A DNA stretch of 21,654 bases, taken from positions 1 through 21,654 of the IMG/VR virus record IMGVR_UViG_3300043602_000031; one strand, given 5' to 3'. This document shows, piece after piece, positions 8,906 through 14,922 of the stretch (positions are counted from its first letter, which is position 1; every line of letters begins with the position of its first letter). The position numbers and the translations under genes are program-made. The DNA is from a virus. The notes beneath the pieces were generated by a model. That model was not told the DNA's origin. It saw nothing but the letters and a program-made list of their open reading frames with translations, and ran no database searches.

Positions 8906-8924
8906 CAAAGGGCATGGTCGTTCC

Positions 8925-9359
8925 TCAAGCGATGGTGACGGTGAGCGCATCGACGCCGAAGGTCGGCGCAGGATCGCCATTGATGATTTGTCGCGACGCC
9001 GCGAGCGGTGCCCAGACGAGGAGATTGCCCGTCGTCGGCGCATCGAAGATGCCGATCGCCACGACGGTGCCCCAGTTCCCGGTCGGCACGGGATAGGCGA
9101 CGCCGACGGCATTCGACGTCACGCCGCCGCTGCCCGAGCTCGCGCCCGACGTGCCGCCCTGCGTGGCTTTCCAGTTCGCATCCGTCGGAGCCAGGGCGAC
9201 GCGGGCATAGCCGCCGCCGGCCACTTCGGTGCCGCCGCCGGGGTCACTCGGCGCGGCGGTGAACAACCCGATGTAGAGGGCGGGCGGCTTCGCGAAGGAC
9301 GTCCCGCGAAACAGGTGGTCAATTAATTTGTTTTCGAGGTAGTCGCTGGCTTGGCTCAT
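8925..9359 (-). CDS. Phage tail fibre-type protein (small, after tape measure)
   Basis: The protein has 144 residues. It begins MSQASDYLENKLIDHLFRGT and continues LYIGLFTAAPSDPGGGTEV then GGGYARV. This matches a widespread phage family often annotated as tail fibre protein, in which a short N-terminal helix is followed by a beta domain with the GLFTAAP and GGGYAR motifs. The later W-G-T-V and IGIFDAPTTGNLL stretches also fit. The ATG at 9359 sits just after the tape-measure stop, whose TAG is fused to the ribosome site (TAGAGG). The frame is open upstream within the tape-measure gene, but the family N-terminus fixes this start. Exact placement in the virion is not known. Confidence 0.8.
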   Translation of the reverse strand: MSQASDYLENKLIDHLFRGTSFAKPPALYIGLFTAAPSDPGGGTEVAGGGYARVALAPTDANWKATQGGTSGASSGSGGVTSNAVGVAYPVPTGNWGTVVAIGIFDAPTTGNLLVWAPLAASRQIINGDPAPTFGVDALTVTIA

Positions 9360-9366
9360 GGTGCCT

Positions 9367-11319
9367 CTATGTGGTGGCGAGCTGAGTGCCCGCCCGGACC
9401 GAGCGCATGATGTGCTCGCTGACGCGCCGCGCCAGGTTCGATTCGGTGTCGACGAGATGGAAGACGTTGGTGATGCTCGCGCCGCCGCCATTCGGGGCAA
9501 TCGTGCCGCTGACTCCGGGCAGGAACAGTTCCGGTCCGGCCTCGCCGACGACATAGGCGGAGCCTGCGGCCACGGGTCCGCCGCCCGCTCGCGGTTGGAT
9601 GCCGGTGAACGCCGAGCCCATGCGGGCGATGGCATCGTATTGACTGCCCGAGGTAAACAGCCCGTTCTGACTGAGGATGGCATTGGCGGCAGCGGTGTAC
9701 TGCTGCAGTTCGATCCATTCCTTCACGTTGCCGATGGTGAGGTTGATCTGCGTGTTCAGCTGCGCCTGCGCATGGGCGGCTTGCGTCGCGCCGTCGACCG
9801 CCTGGCTGCCTGCCTCCGACGAGGCCGCGCCCGCTTCGCCCCATGACTTGATGAGCGCCTGATTTTCCTTCTCGATCTCGGTCTGCTGCTTGAGCGTTTC
9901 GGCGTCGAATTCTCGGGCGGTTTTGTTGACCTTGGCAATTTCGCTCATCTGCTCGACGTAGGCTTTGCCCGCCGCCATTTTGCCTTTGTGAATTTCCGCT
10001 TCCTCTTTGTCGAACTTGGCGCGGTCCGCCATCAGGGCGGCATCGCGGGTCATCAGGTCAATGCCCTTCTGGTTGTTCTCGTTGCGTTCCTTCTGGTCGG
10101 CGATGTGTTGCGTCCACGCGGCGCGCTGCGCCTTGAGCGCGTCGTTCTGCGCGAAGATTGCGTCCGCGTTCCGCCGACCGGCAGTGGCGTCTTGGTCGGT
10201 CGCCGTCGCGTTGTCGATCTTCGCCTGCGTGTCGATGCCGAGTGAGAGGGCGAGGTCGTCGAAGTAGTGCTTTTCCTTGCCCATCGCTTCGAGCAGCGCG
10301 TCCTTGACTCGCGCCCATCCGGCTTCGGCGGCGGCCCCCTTCTCGATGACGGCGAGGAAATCGTTGAGCCCTTTGGTGATCGGTCCGAGCACATTCGTCG
10401 CCGCCCAGACGGTGATTTTCTGTGAGAGGCGATCCCAGTTCTCACCGGCGGCATCGAGGGCGGCGACGGTTTCCTCGCTCATGACGCCGTTCAGCTCGCG
10501 CCAGCGGTCGATGGCTGCCTGCGTCCCCTCGGCTGCGCCGCCGAGGGCGCTCGCCATCTTCGTGCCATACAGCTCGATGGCGGCGGTATCACGGGCAGTG
10601 CCGTTCAAGGTCGCCAGCCCGTTCTGCAGGGTGGTGAACAGTTCCTCGCCCTTCATGCGGCGCACCTCGTCGAGCGAGAGGCCCATCGACTTGAGCGCCG
10701 CCACCACGCCCGCATCGCCGCCGGCAATCGCCTGGCTGGCCTTGAACAGCGCCCGGCCCATCGCATCGCCTTCGATGCCGAACTCGCGCATCGCGCCTTG
10801 CATCGTCTGCAGGTCTTCGACGGCGATGCGCGTCGAGGCCGAGAGGTCGGAGAGCGCACCCGCCTGATCGATGGTGTCCTTGATGAAGTTCATTGCCCCG
10901 CGACCGGCGGCCATGATGCCTTGGAACGTGAGGTACTGCAGCGCGAGCTTCTTGACGTTGTCGGTCCACGATTCGGTGCTCGTCGCCGCGCCCTTGGTTT
11001 CATCGGCGAGCTTGCGGATGCCGTCGGGCACGTCCTTGCCGAGGGCTTCTAATTTCTTGACCGCCTCTTCGGCGGTGACGCTCATGCGCGCCAGTTCCTT
11101 CTGCGTGAACGCCGCCGCGCCGCCCATGTCTTCGAAGACCTTCGCCATCAGCGTGGCGTCTTGGACAACCTTTTGCCCGGAGAAGGCATTGCCCATGCGC
11201 GACAGCGCGCTCTCCACCTTGGCCGCGCCGCCTTCGAATTGGCGCAGCTTGATTTCCGCGGCGTCGACCGCGTCGGTGAACTTGCTGAAATCCGCGCCCA
11301 TGACGCCGGTCAGCGCCAT
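9367..11319 (-). CDS. Tail tape measure protein
   Basis: The protein has 650 residues, Ala-rich and mostly helical. It sits directly after the frameshifted chaperone gene, the standard position. Central segments such as LSDLSASTRIAVEDLQTMQG and FGIEGDAMGRALFKA match the conserved core of siphovirus tape measures. One hydrophobic stretch lies near residues 127-145. A charged coiled-coil region follows (about 390-480, with KFDKEEAEIHKGKM and ETLKQQTEIEKENQALIKSW). The C-terminus carries GGGPVAAGSAYVVGEAGPELF then LPG, the typical tape-measure tail motif. The start ATG lies inside the last codons of the chaperone extension. By family precedent it sets tail length and helps DNA delivery; its small size suggests a fairly short tail, which is an inference. 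Confidence 0.92.
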   Translation of the reverse strand: MALTGVMGADFSKFTDAVDAAEIKLRQFEGGAAKVESALSRMGNAFSGQKVVQDATLMAKVFEDMGGAAAFTQKELARMSVTAEEAVKKLEALGKDVPDGIRKLADETKGAATSTESWTDNVKKLALQYLTFQGIMAAGRGAMNFIKDTIDQAGALSDLSASTRIAVEDLQTMQGAMREFGIEGDAMGRALFKASQAIAGGDAGVVAALKSMGLSLDEVRRMKGEELFTTLQNGLATLNGTARDTAAIELYGTKMASALGGAAEGTQAAIDRWRELNGVMSEETVAALDAAGENWDRLSQKITVWAATNVLGPITKGLNDFLAVIEKGAAAEAGWARVKDALLEAMGKEKHYFDDLALSLGIDTQAKIDNATATDQDATAGRRNADAIFAQNDALKAQRAAWTQHIADQKERNENNQKGIDLMTRDAALMADRAKFDKEEAEIHKGKMAAGKAYVEQMSEIAKVNKTAREFDAETLKQQTEIEKENQALIKSWGEAGAASSEAGSQAVDGATQAAHAQAQLNTQINLTIGNVKEWIELQQYTAAANAILSQNGLFTSGSQYDAIARMGSAFTGIQPRAGGGPVAAGSAYVVGEAGPELFLPGVSGTIAPNGGGASITNVFHLVDTESNLARRVSEHIMRSVRAGTQLATT

Positions 11320-11872
11320 GTCATCTCCGGTTCATCCTCAGGCTCCAGTGTCGCGGCACGAGCGGCGGTGACTTTAGCTTCCGCCGCCTGCAGCATCTCG
11401 AGCAGTACGCCATGCACGTCGGCATCTAGGTCGCGGACCCACTCGTAGCGCCAACCAAATCGGCAGGCGAGCGCGAGGTCGCTGGCGACGCCGTGTCGCC
11501 AGCCGGGCTTTTTTTTTCGGCACTGCGGAACGCTTCCATCGCTTCGCTGTGCGCGTCGATGGCGGTCGCAATCTCGCGGAAGTCTTCCGGCGTCAGCGTG
11601 TCGAGCACGATGGCGACGTCCTCGGGCGGCAGGCCACGAATCGGCACGGGCCGCCCGTCGTCGTCGGCGAGCGACCAGTCGACCAGGTAGGCGAGCATCG
11701 TCGCGAGGCTGATCTGAAAGCGGTCCACCGTCAGCCCGTCGGCGTTGCACATGCGAGCGAACATCGCTCGCTGTTCGCCAGCGGTCAGGCGGCGCTTAAC
11801 GGTGAGCGTGTCGCCATTCGCCAGCCGCAGGGTGCTGACCTCAGGTCGTCCGAAGCGTGAGCGTTTCTCCAT
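11310..11872 (-). CDS. Tail assembly chaperone, -1 frameshift fusion (GT-like)
   Basis: Slipping one base back at GAA-AAA-AAA joins codons 1-121 of the short form to a second frame, giving a fusion of about 187 residues. The added part reads KPGWRHGVASDLALACRFGW, then YEWVRDLDADVHGVLLEMLQ and an acidic C-terminus ending EPEDEPEMTWR. This looks like a real protein segment. The frame change is -1 (codon starts at 11513, then 11510). The fused frame ends at 11310, overlapping the tape-measure start by 10 bases. By lambda G/GT precedent, G coats the tape measure and the T part recruits tail tube subunits. Confidence 0.85.
11426..11872 (-). CDS. Tail assembly chaperone, short form (G-like)
   Basis: The unshifted product has 148 residues and lies immediately upstream of the tape measure. 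It starts at ATG 11872 after GAGG. The first 121 residues form a compact helical domain (RRLTAGEQRAMFARM, LATMLAYLVDWSL, LTPEDFREIATAID) like the tape-measure chaperones that follow tail tube genes in lambda-like and HK97-like phages. After the slippery run the zero frame continues for 27 low-complexity Ser/Ala-rich residues. The translated tail after the slip is unlike a folded domain, consistent with a by-product of a frameshift gene. Confidence 0.85.
   Translation of the reverse strand: MEKRSRFGRPEVSTLRLANGDTLTVKRRLTAGEQRAMFARMCNADGLTVDRFQISLATMLAYLVDWSLADDDGRPVPIRGLPPEDVAIVLDTLTPEDFREIATAIDAHSEAMEAFRSAEKKSPAGDTASPATSRSPADLVGATSGSAT
11481..11503 (-). promoter_or_regulatory. Frameshift-stimulating hairpin
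   Basis: A perfect 9-bp stem, GCTGGCGAC with GTCGCCAGC, and a 5-base loop lie five bases downstream of the A run on the mRNA. Spacing and stability fit a stimulatory stem-loop for -1 frameshifting. Confidence 0.8.
11509..11517 (-). promoter_or_regulatory. Slippery run for -1 programmed frameshift
   Basis: Nine consecutive A on the minus strand. In the zero frame they read GCC GAA AAA AAA AGC, so the heptamer A-AAA-AAA fits the X-XXY-YYZ rule. Such a run is conspicuous in this GC-rich sequence. Confidence 0.88.
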
Positions 11873-11878
11873 GCGTCC

Positions 11879-12151
11879 TCAATGCACCGGTGGTTCGACG
11901 CGAGCGACGAACGTGCCCGGCCCGACCTGCAGGTCGACGACCGGAAACGCCCAGAAGCCGCCCGCTCGCGGGGCGGTGAACAGCAGCGGCTTTTGCCGCG
12001 CCGAGAACGGGTCGACGCGGGTCAGTCGTCCGCGCAGCACCATCTGCCCTTCGACTTTCGCAATCGACCACGGCCCGACCACGACGGCGGGGCGATAGCC
12101 CCAGACGATGCTGCCCGCGTTGCCAATGAGCCGCAGTCGACCGCGAAACAT
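11879..12151 (-). CDS. Hypothetical tail protein between tail tube and chaperone genes
   Basis: The protein has 90 residues. Its ATG directly follows the TAA of the tail tube gene (TAAATG), and its stop lies six bases before the chaperone ATG, so it belongs to the same operon. It is basic at the N-terminus (MFRGRLRLIGNAGSIVWGYR) and otherwise rich in Val, Phe, Pro and aromatic residues, suggesting a small beta domain. I see no signal peptide, metal site or family motif. Position suggests a tail or tail-assembly role, but I do not recognise the family. Confidence 0.7.
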   Translation of the reverse strand: MFRGRLRLIGNAGSIVWGYRPAVVVGPWSIAKVEGQMVLRGRLTRVDPFSARQKPLLFTAPRAGGFWAFPVVDLQVGPGTFVARVEPPVH

Positions 12152-12550
12152 TTACGGGGCGACTCCCATCACCCACGGCCCGGCGGCCATGAACGTACCT
12201 TGGACGGACGGCGCGCCCTCGACGGCGGTGTCGATGCTCGCGTCCATGTAGGCGAGGCCCGACCACTTGAACTCTGGCTCGGTGGAGTTCGGCTGCAGTT
12301 CCAGCTTGCCCGGCGTCTCGGCGTCGGCGGCTTCGAACAGCGTGACCTCGTCGGAGTTCCAGAACCCGCTGATGGTGCCGTTCAGGTCTTTCATCCCTGG
12401 CACGTAGACCTTGTTCACGTCACCGAAGCAAGTGACGTTAATTTTCTCGGTCTTGAGATCGAGCTTCCATTGGTTGAGCGACACGATCTCGACGGGCGTG
12501 ACACCCGTGGGGTCGTAGAGCACCTTGCCGAAGCGTCCTGCTTTAATCAC
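12152..12550 (-). CDS. Major tail (tube) protein
   Basis: The protein has 132 residues and starts with GTG at 12550, preceded by a near-perfect ribosome site (AAGGGAGG) at ideal distance. The sequence INVTCFGDVNKVYVPGMKDL then NGTISGFWNSDE matches siphovirus tail tube subunits, in which C-F-G-D-x-N-K-x-Y-V-P-G and G-T-[IF]-S-G-x-x lie on the tube-forming beta sheet. Its place between the terminator and chaperone genes is standard. It is smaller than lambda gpV, without an added Ig domain, and is probably the most abundant tail protein, which fits the strong ribosome site. Confidence 0.87.
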   Translation of the reverse strand: MIKAGRFGKVLYDPTGVTPVEIVSLNQWKLDLKTEKINVTCFGDVNKVYVPGMKDLNGTISGFWNSDEVTLFEAADAETPGKLELQPNSTEPEFKWSGLAYMDASIDTAVEGAPSVQGTFMAAGPWVMGVAP

Positions 12551-12571
12551 CGGAACCTCCCTTGAAACCCT

Positions 12572-13006
12572 CTATGCCGCCGTGGCAATCGGCGCGACCA
12601 TGACCTCGTAGCGTCCGCCGCGGTGCTGCCACATCGCGTCGTTGTCGACTTCATCCGGCTCGGTATCCCGTGCGCGGCCCGTGCGACTGGTCAGCCCGTG
12701 GTCGTAGCCGACAATCGTCAGCGGCTGGTGTTGCAGCAGCTCGTGAATGCGCGCCGCCGCTCGACCGGCATTGGTGCCATCGATGTGCCGCTCGACGGCC
12801 TTGACCAGATAGATGGTGCGTTCGAAGGCGCAGCCGCCGAAGACGTAGGTGTCTTCGTGGAATTCCATCGCCACCACGACGTAGCGGGTGCGACCTGGCG
12901 GCGGCACATCGAAGTAGACGCCGTCCGGCATGAGCGTCCGCAGCTCGGCGTCGGCGCGCAGCACGGCGAGGATGGCGGCATCGACGTTAGAGGGGTCCGA
13001 CACCAT
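12572..13006 (-). CDS. Tail terminator-like protein (DUF3168-type)
   Basis: The product is about 144 residues from ATG 13006. GTG 13003 is equally possible and is better spaced from GGAGG; an in-frame ATG at 13033 would add nine residues but lacks a clear ribosome site. The protein reads DAAILAVLRADAELRTLMPD then GVYFDVPPPGRTRYVVVAME and ends with a beta strand, RYEVMVAPI. This arrangement of an N-terminal helix and R-[TR]-Y-V-V-V strand is that of tail terminator or tail completion proteins of the DUF3168 type. It overlaps the gp10-like gene by about 20 bases. Members of this family form a ring that ends tail tube growth and joins it to the head. Confidence 0.72.
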   Translation of the reverse strand: MVSDPSNVDAAILAVLRADAELRTLMPDGVYFDVPPPGRTRYVVVAMEFHEDTYVFGGCAFERTIYLVKAVERHIDGTNAGRAAARIHELLQHQPLTIVGYDHGLTSRTGRARDTEPDEVDNDAMWQHRGGRYEVMVAPIATAA

Positions 13007-13427
13007 GCACCTCCACGACGTCCATGCCTGCACTGCGCAGCAAGTCGGCCAGGTCCCGCTCGAGGTCGCGGCGCTGTTCCATCATGATGGGAATGAAAAT
13101 CTTGGCGCCGGGCATCGGGCCGCGGTTGTAGCCAAGGTCGGTCTGCCGCGACGCGGTGCCCGTCTCGTAGATGAAGGCATGCGGTGCCGAGGACACCACG
13201 CGCCCGATCGATCCATACCGCGACGACTTCATCGACCACTTGACGCCCTCTTTGAGATTGCCCGTCACGACGGGGTAGGCGTCCTTGACGGCATCGGCGG
13301 CGGCTTTGGTGTGCGCCTCGACGAGCGCGTTGCCCTCGTCGGCCAGCCACTGCGGGAGCTTTCTCAATTCCATCAGCAGGTCGGCCAGCCCGGTGAAATG
13401 AAACGTGGTGTTGGGATTGGTCTGCAT
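12987..13427 (-). CDS. HK97 gp10-like tail/neck protein
   Basis: The protein has 146 residues from ATG 13427; GTG 13430 would add one residue, and both overlap the previous stop (GTGATG). The core AYPVVTGNLKEGVKWSMKSS, then VVSSAPHAFIYETGT, matches the HK97-gp10 family signature P-x-x-T-G-x-L-[KR]-x-[GS] and H-[AP]-x-x-x-E-x-G-T. The C-terminal half (IFIPIMMEQRRDLERDLADLL) is amphipathic. In the order connector, head closure, gp10, terminator it occupies the expected slot. Its exact role in joining head and tail is known only by family analogy. Confidence 0.87.
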   Translation of the reverse strand: MQTNPNTTFHFTGLADLLMELRKLPQWLADEGNALVEAHTKAAADAVKDAYPVVTGNLKEGVKWSMKSSRYGSIGRVVSSAPHAFIYETGTASRQTDLGYNRGPMPGAKIFIPIMMEQRRDLERDLADLLRSAGMDVVEVHGVGPL

Positions 13428-13777
13428 CACTCCACCACTTCGGTGCAGGCGATGATCGATTGGGCCTTGCGCTCGTCGTCGTTCGCCACGCCGGTGACGG
13501 TGAAGGTGCGCCCGTCGAACATGATGCGGACCTTCGTGGTCATCGCGGCATGGAAGGGCATCTTCACCACATGCGACGCGGACGAGATGATCGCGCCGTC
13601 CGAGAACACGCGCTCCATGTCGACGGCGCTCGCCGGTTCGATTTTCGAAAACATGCGCGGCGGCACCAGGTCAATCCACGACTGCTCCCAGCCGCCATCG
13701 TCGGTCGGCACGGGCGGACCGGGCTTCTGCAGCCAGACACGATGCGGACGCGGCGCGACTTGCGGCGGCGCAATCAC
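13427..13777 (-). CDS. Head closure protein (head-tail adaptor, SPP1 gp16-like)
   Basis: The protein has 116 residues and uses a GTG start whose GTGA overlaps the connector stop. The C-terminal motif KVRIMFDGRTFTVTGVANDD followed by ERK and a final CTEVVE is typical of head closure proteins, which have R-x-x-x-x-[FY]-[DN]-G-R-x-[FY]-x-[IV]-x-G-V-x-N-x-D-E-R. The middle (FSKIEPASAVDMERVFSDGA) also fits the small beta-barrel with its helical loop. The family plugs the connector after DNA filling and forms the docking site for the tail. Confidence 0.82.
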   Translation of the reverse strand: MIAPPQVAPRPHRVWLQKPGPPVPTDDGGWEQSWIDLVPPRMFSKIEPASAVDMERVFSDGAIISSASHVVKMPFHAAMTTKVRIMFDGRTFTVTGVANDDERKAQSIIACTEVVE

Positions 13778-14613
13778 GGCAGCACCAGTTCAAGGAACGG
13801 CGTGATGGCTTCGTCGTACCCATAGGGCGTCGTGCTGGCAATGGTGCCGACTGTGGCCAGGTCGCGGCCGGCGGTCGCGTAGTGCGCGGTCAGCAGGCCG
13901 ACGGCTTGCAGGAGCAGCGGCGGGATCGCCGCCGGTTCCGGCCAGCCGCTCACGATGCGCACCCGATACGGCTGAAAGTTCCGCACCCCGGTCGGCCACA
14001 CCGCGCCGCTGATGCCGCTGATGCGCGCGCCAATGTGGTCGACGATGTAACTGGTCGCGGGCACGATCTGCTCGATGCCGGCGCTATCCGTCCAGTTCAG
14101 CGACACGACTTCGATGAGCGGGCGCGCACTCGGCGGCAGCGTGATCACGGACGGATCGACCAGGGCGTCATAGAACACGTCGCGCACCTGCGAGAGCAGC
14201 GACACGCCCACGTCCTTTTCCACCTTCTGCCGCGCGGCCGAGATGAACGCCTGCATCAGCGCATCGCGCTCGTCGCCATCGACCCATTCGAGGCCGGCGC
14301 GCAGCTTGCCTTCGTTCAGCGTCAACGGTTCGCGCGGCCGGGTGCGAGTCACCGTGCCGGCGGCGCCGCCGGCCGCGGCCGTGGTCACCGGGATGGAGAA
14401 GCTGGTCGCGTCGATGCGGGTGATGACGTGCGCGCCATTCAGCGCCGAATCAGCGCCGGCAATCGTGACCATGTCGCCGGTCACCAGATAGTGCGGCGTG
14501 GCGGTGGTGACGATCGTCCGCGGCGCCGGTGTGCCGACCGCGGTCGCGGCAATCGACACCGCCGGCTGCACCAGCTGCGACAACACGTGGCGCGCGACGT
14601 AGGCGAGGCTCAT
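13774..14613 (-). CDS. Head-tail connector (HK97 gp6-like) with extra N-terminal domain
   Basis: The protein has 279 residues, about 80-100 more than a plain gp6-like connector. Residues about 98-279 are the connector part: EPLTLNEGKLRAGLEWVDGD then ERDALMQAFISAARQKVEKD, and a C-terminal YRVRIVSGWPE plus PPLLLQAVGLLTAHYATAGR. The N-terminal residues about 20-92 form a separate beta-rich domain (TTATPHYLVTGDMVTIAGAD, then NGAHVITRIDATSFSIP) like the small phage Ig-like or adhesion-type modules with a V-T-G-D-x-V-T-I-x-G core. It overlaps the preceding small gene by four bases (ATGA). The family docks under the portal. Confidence 0.82.
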   Translation of the reverse strand: MSLAYVARHVLSQLVQPAVSIAATAVGTPAPRTIVTTATPHYLVTGDMVTIAGADSALNGAHVITRIDATSFSIPVTTAAAGGAAGTVTRTRPREPLTLNEGKLRAGLEWVDGDERDALMQAFISAARQKVEKDVGVSLLSQVRDVFYDALVDPSVITLPPSARPLIEVVSLNWTDSAGIEQIVPATSYIVDHIGARISGISGAVWPTGVRNFQPYRVRIVSGWPEPAAIPPLLLQAVGLLTAHYATAGRDLATVGTIASTTPYGYDEAITPFLELVLP

Positions 14614-14867
14614 CGGCGCAGGTGTCCCCGCTTGCGGCGATAGGTGCCCGTCTCAAACGTGGGGTTCGCCGGCTTGGGTGCCGGCGGCGCCGTGTGCAGC
14701 TGGCCGCGCGGGTCGGCCGGCAAGGCCAGAGCGGGCATCGGCGCCTGATCGCGGGCGGGCAGCTGCACCACGGCCGGCGGGCCGCTCGGCGCCGTGCAGC
14801 TGGTGTGCGGCGCGCCGCAGACCGGACACGGGCCGGGGTCGCCACGGTGCAGTTGGTAAATGATCAT
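14610..14867 (-). CDS. Small CxxC zinc-knuckle-like head-region protein
   Basis: The product is about 85 residues starting at ATG 14867, chosen because GGAG lies six bases upstream. An earlier ATG at 14888 would add MFHVEHR, but that stretch lies on a palindrome and lacks a ribosome site. The N-terminus MIIYQLHRGDPGPCPVCGAP continues HTSC, giving three Cys and a His that could bind zinc. The rest is Pro/Ala-rich and ends in basic residues (TYRRKRGHLRR). It lies between capsid and connector genes and is coupled to the latter. I know small phage proteins with this CPxCGAxHT pattern in this position, but their function is unknown to me. Confidence 0.7.
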   Translation of the reverse strand: MIIYQLHRGDPGPCPVCGAPHTSCTAPSGPPAVVQLPARDQAPMPALALPADPRGQLHTAPPAPKPANPTFETGTYRRKRGHLRR

Positions 14868-14870
14868 CCG

Positions 14871-14888
14871 GTGCTCCACGTGGAACAC
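14871..14888. promoter_or_regulatory. parS-like palindrome
   Basis: GTGCTCCACGTGGAACAC is an 18-bp palindrome with one mismatched pair, centred on CACGTG. The inner 16 bases match the chromosomal ParB site consensus TGTTTCACGTGAAACA at 13 of 16 positions when read on the minus strand (TGTTCCACGTGGAGCA). It lies in the capsid-to-connector gap. No parA or parB is in the window, so function is open. Confidence 0.4.
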
Positions 14889-14890
14889 GC

Positions 14891-14911
14891 GACCGGCCGC
14901 GGTGGCCGGCC
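14891..14911 (-). terminator. GC-rich hairpin after the capsid gene
   Basis: CCGGCC and GGCCGG (14893-14898 and 14904-14909) flank a five-base loop, 12 bases after the capsid stop. No T-run follows, so this could be an attenuator or an RNA-stabilising hairpin rather than a classical terminator. Confidence 0.3.
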
Positions 14912-14922
14912 GCGCGAGGTTG

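Noticed and set aside
8151-8915. 254-codon minus-strand frame spanning the HNH gene
   Set aside because: The ends may be remnants of a short gene, but the middle is antisense to a well-recognised HNH protein and has no family features.
8911-8915. Similar MPFD starts at 8915 and at the fibre gene (8151), as a possible target-site duplication
   Set aside because: The match spans only about 12 bases with two differences and then diverges, too little to claim a duplication.
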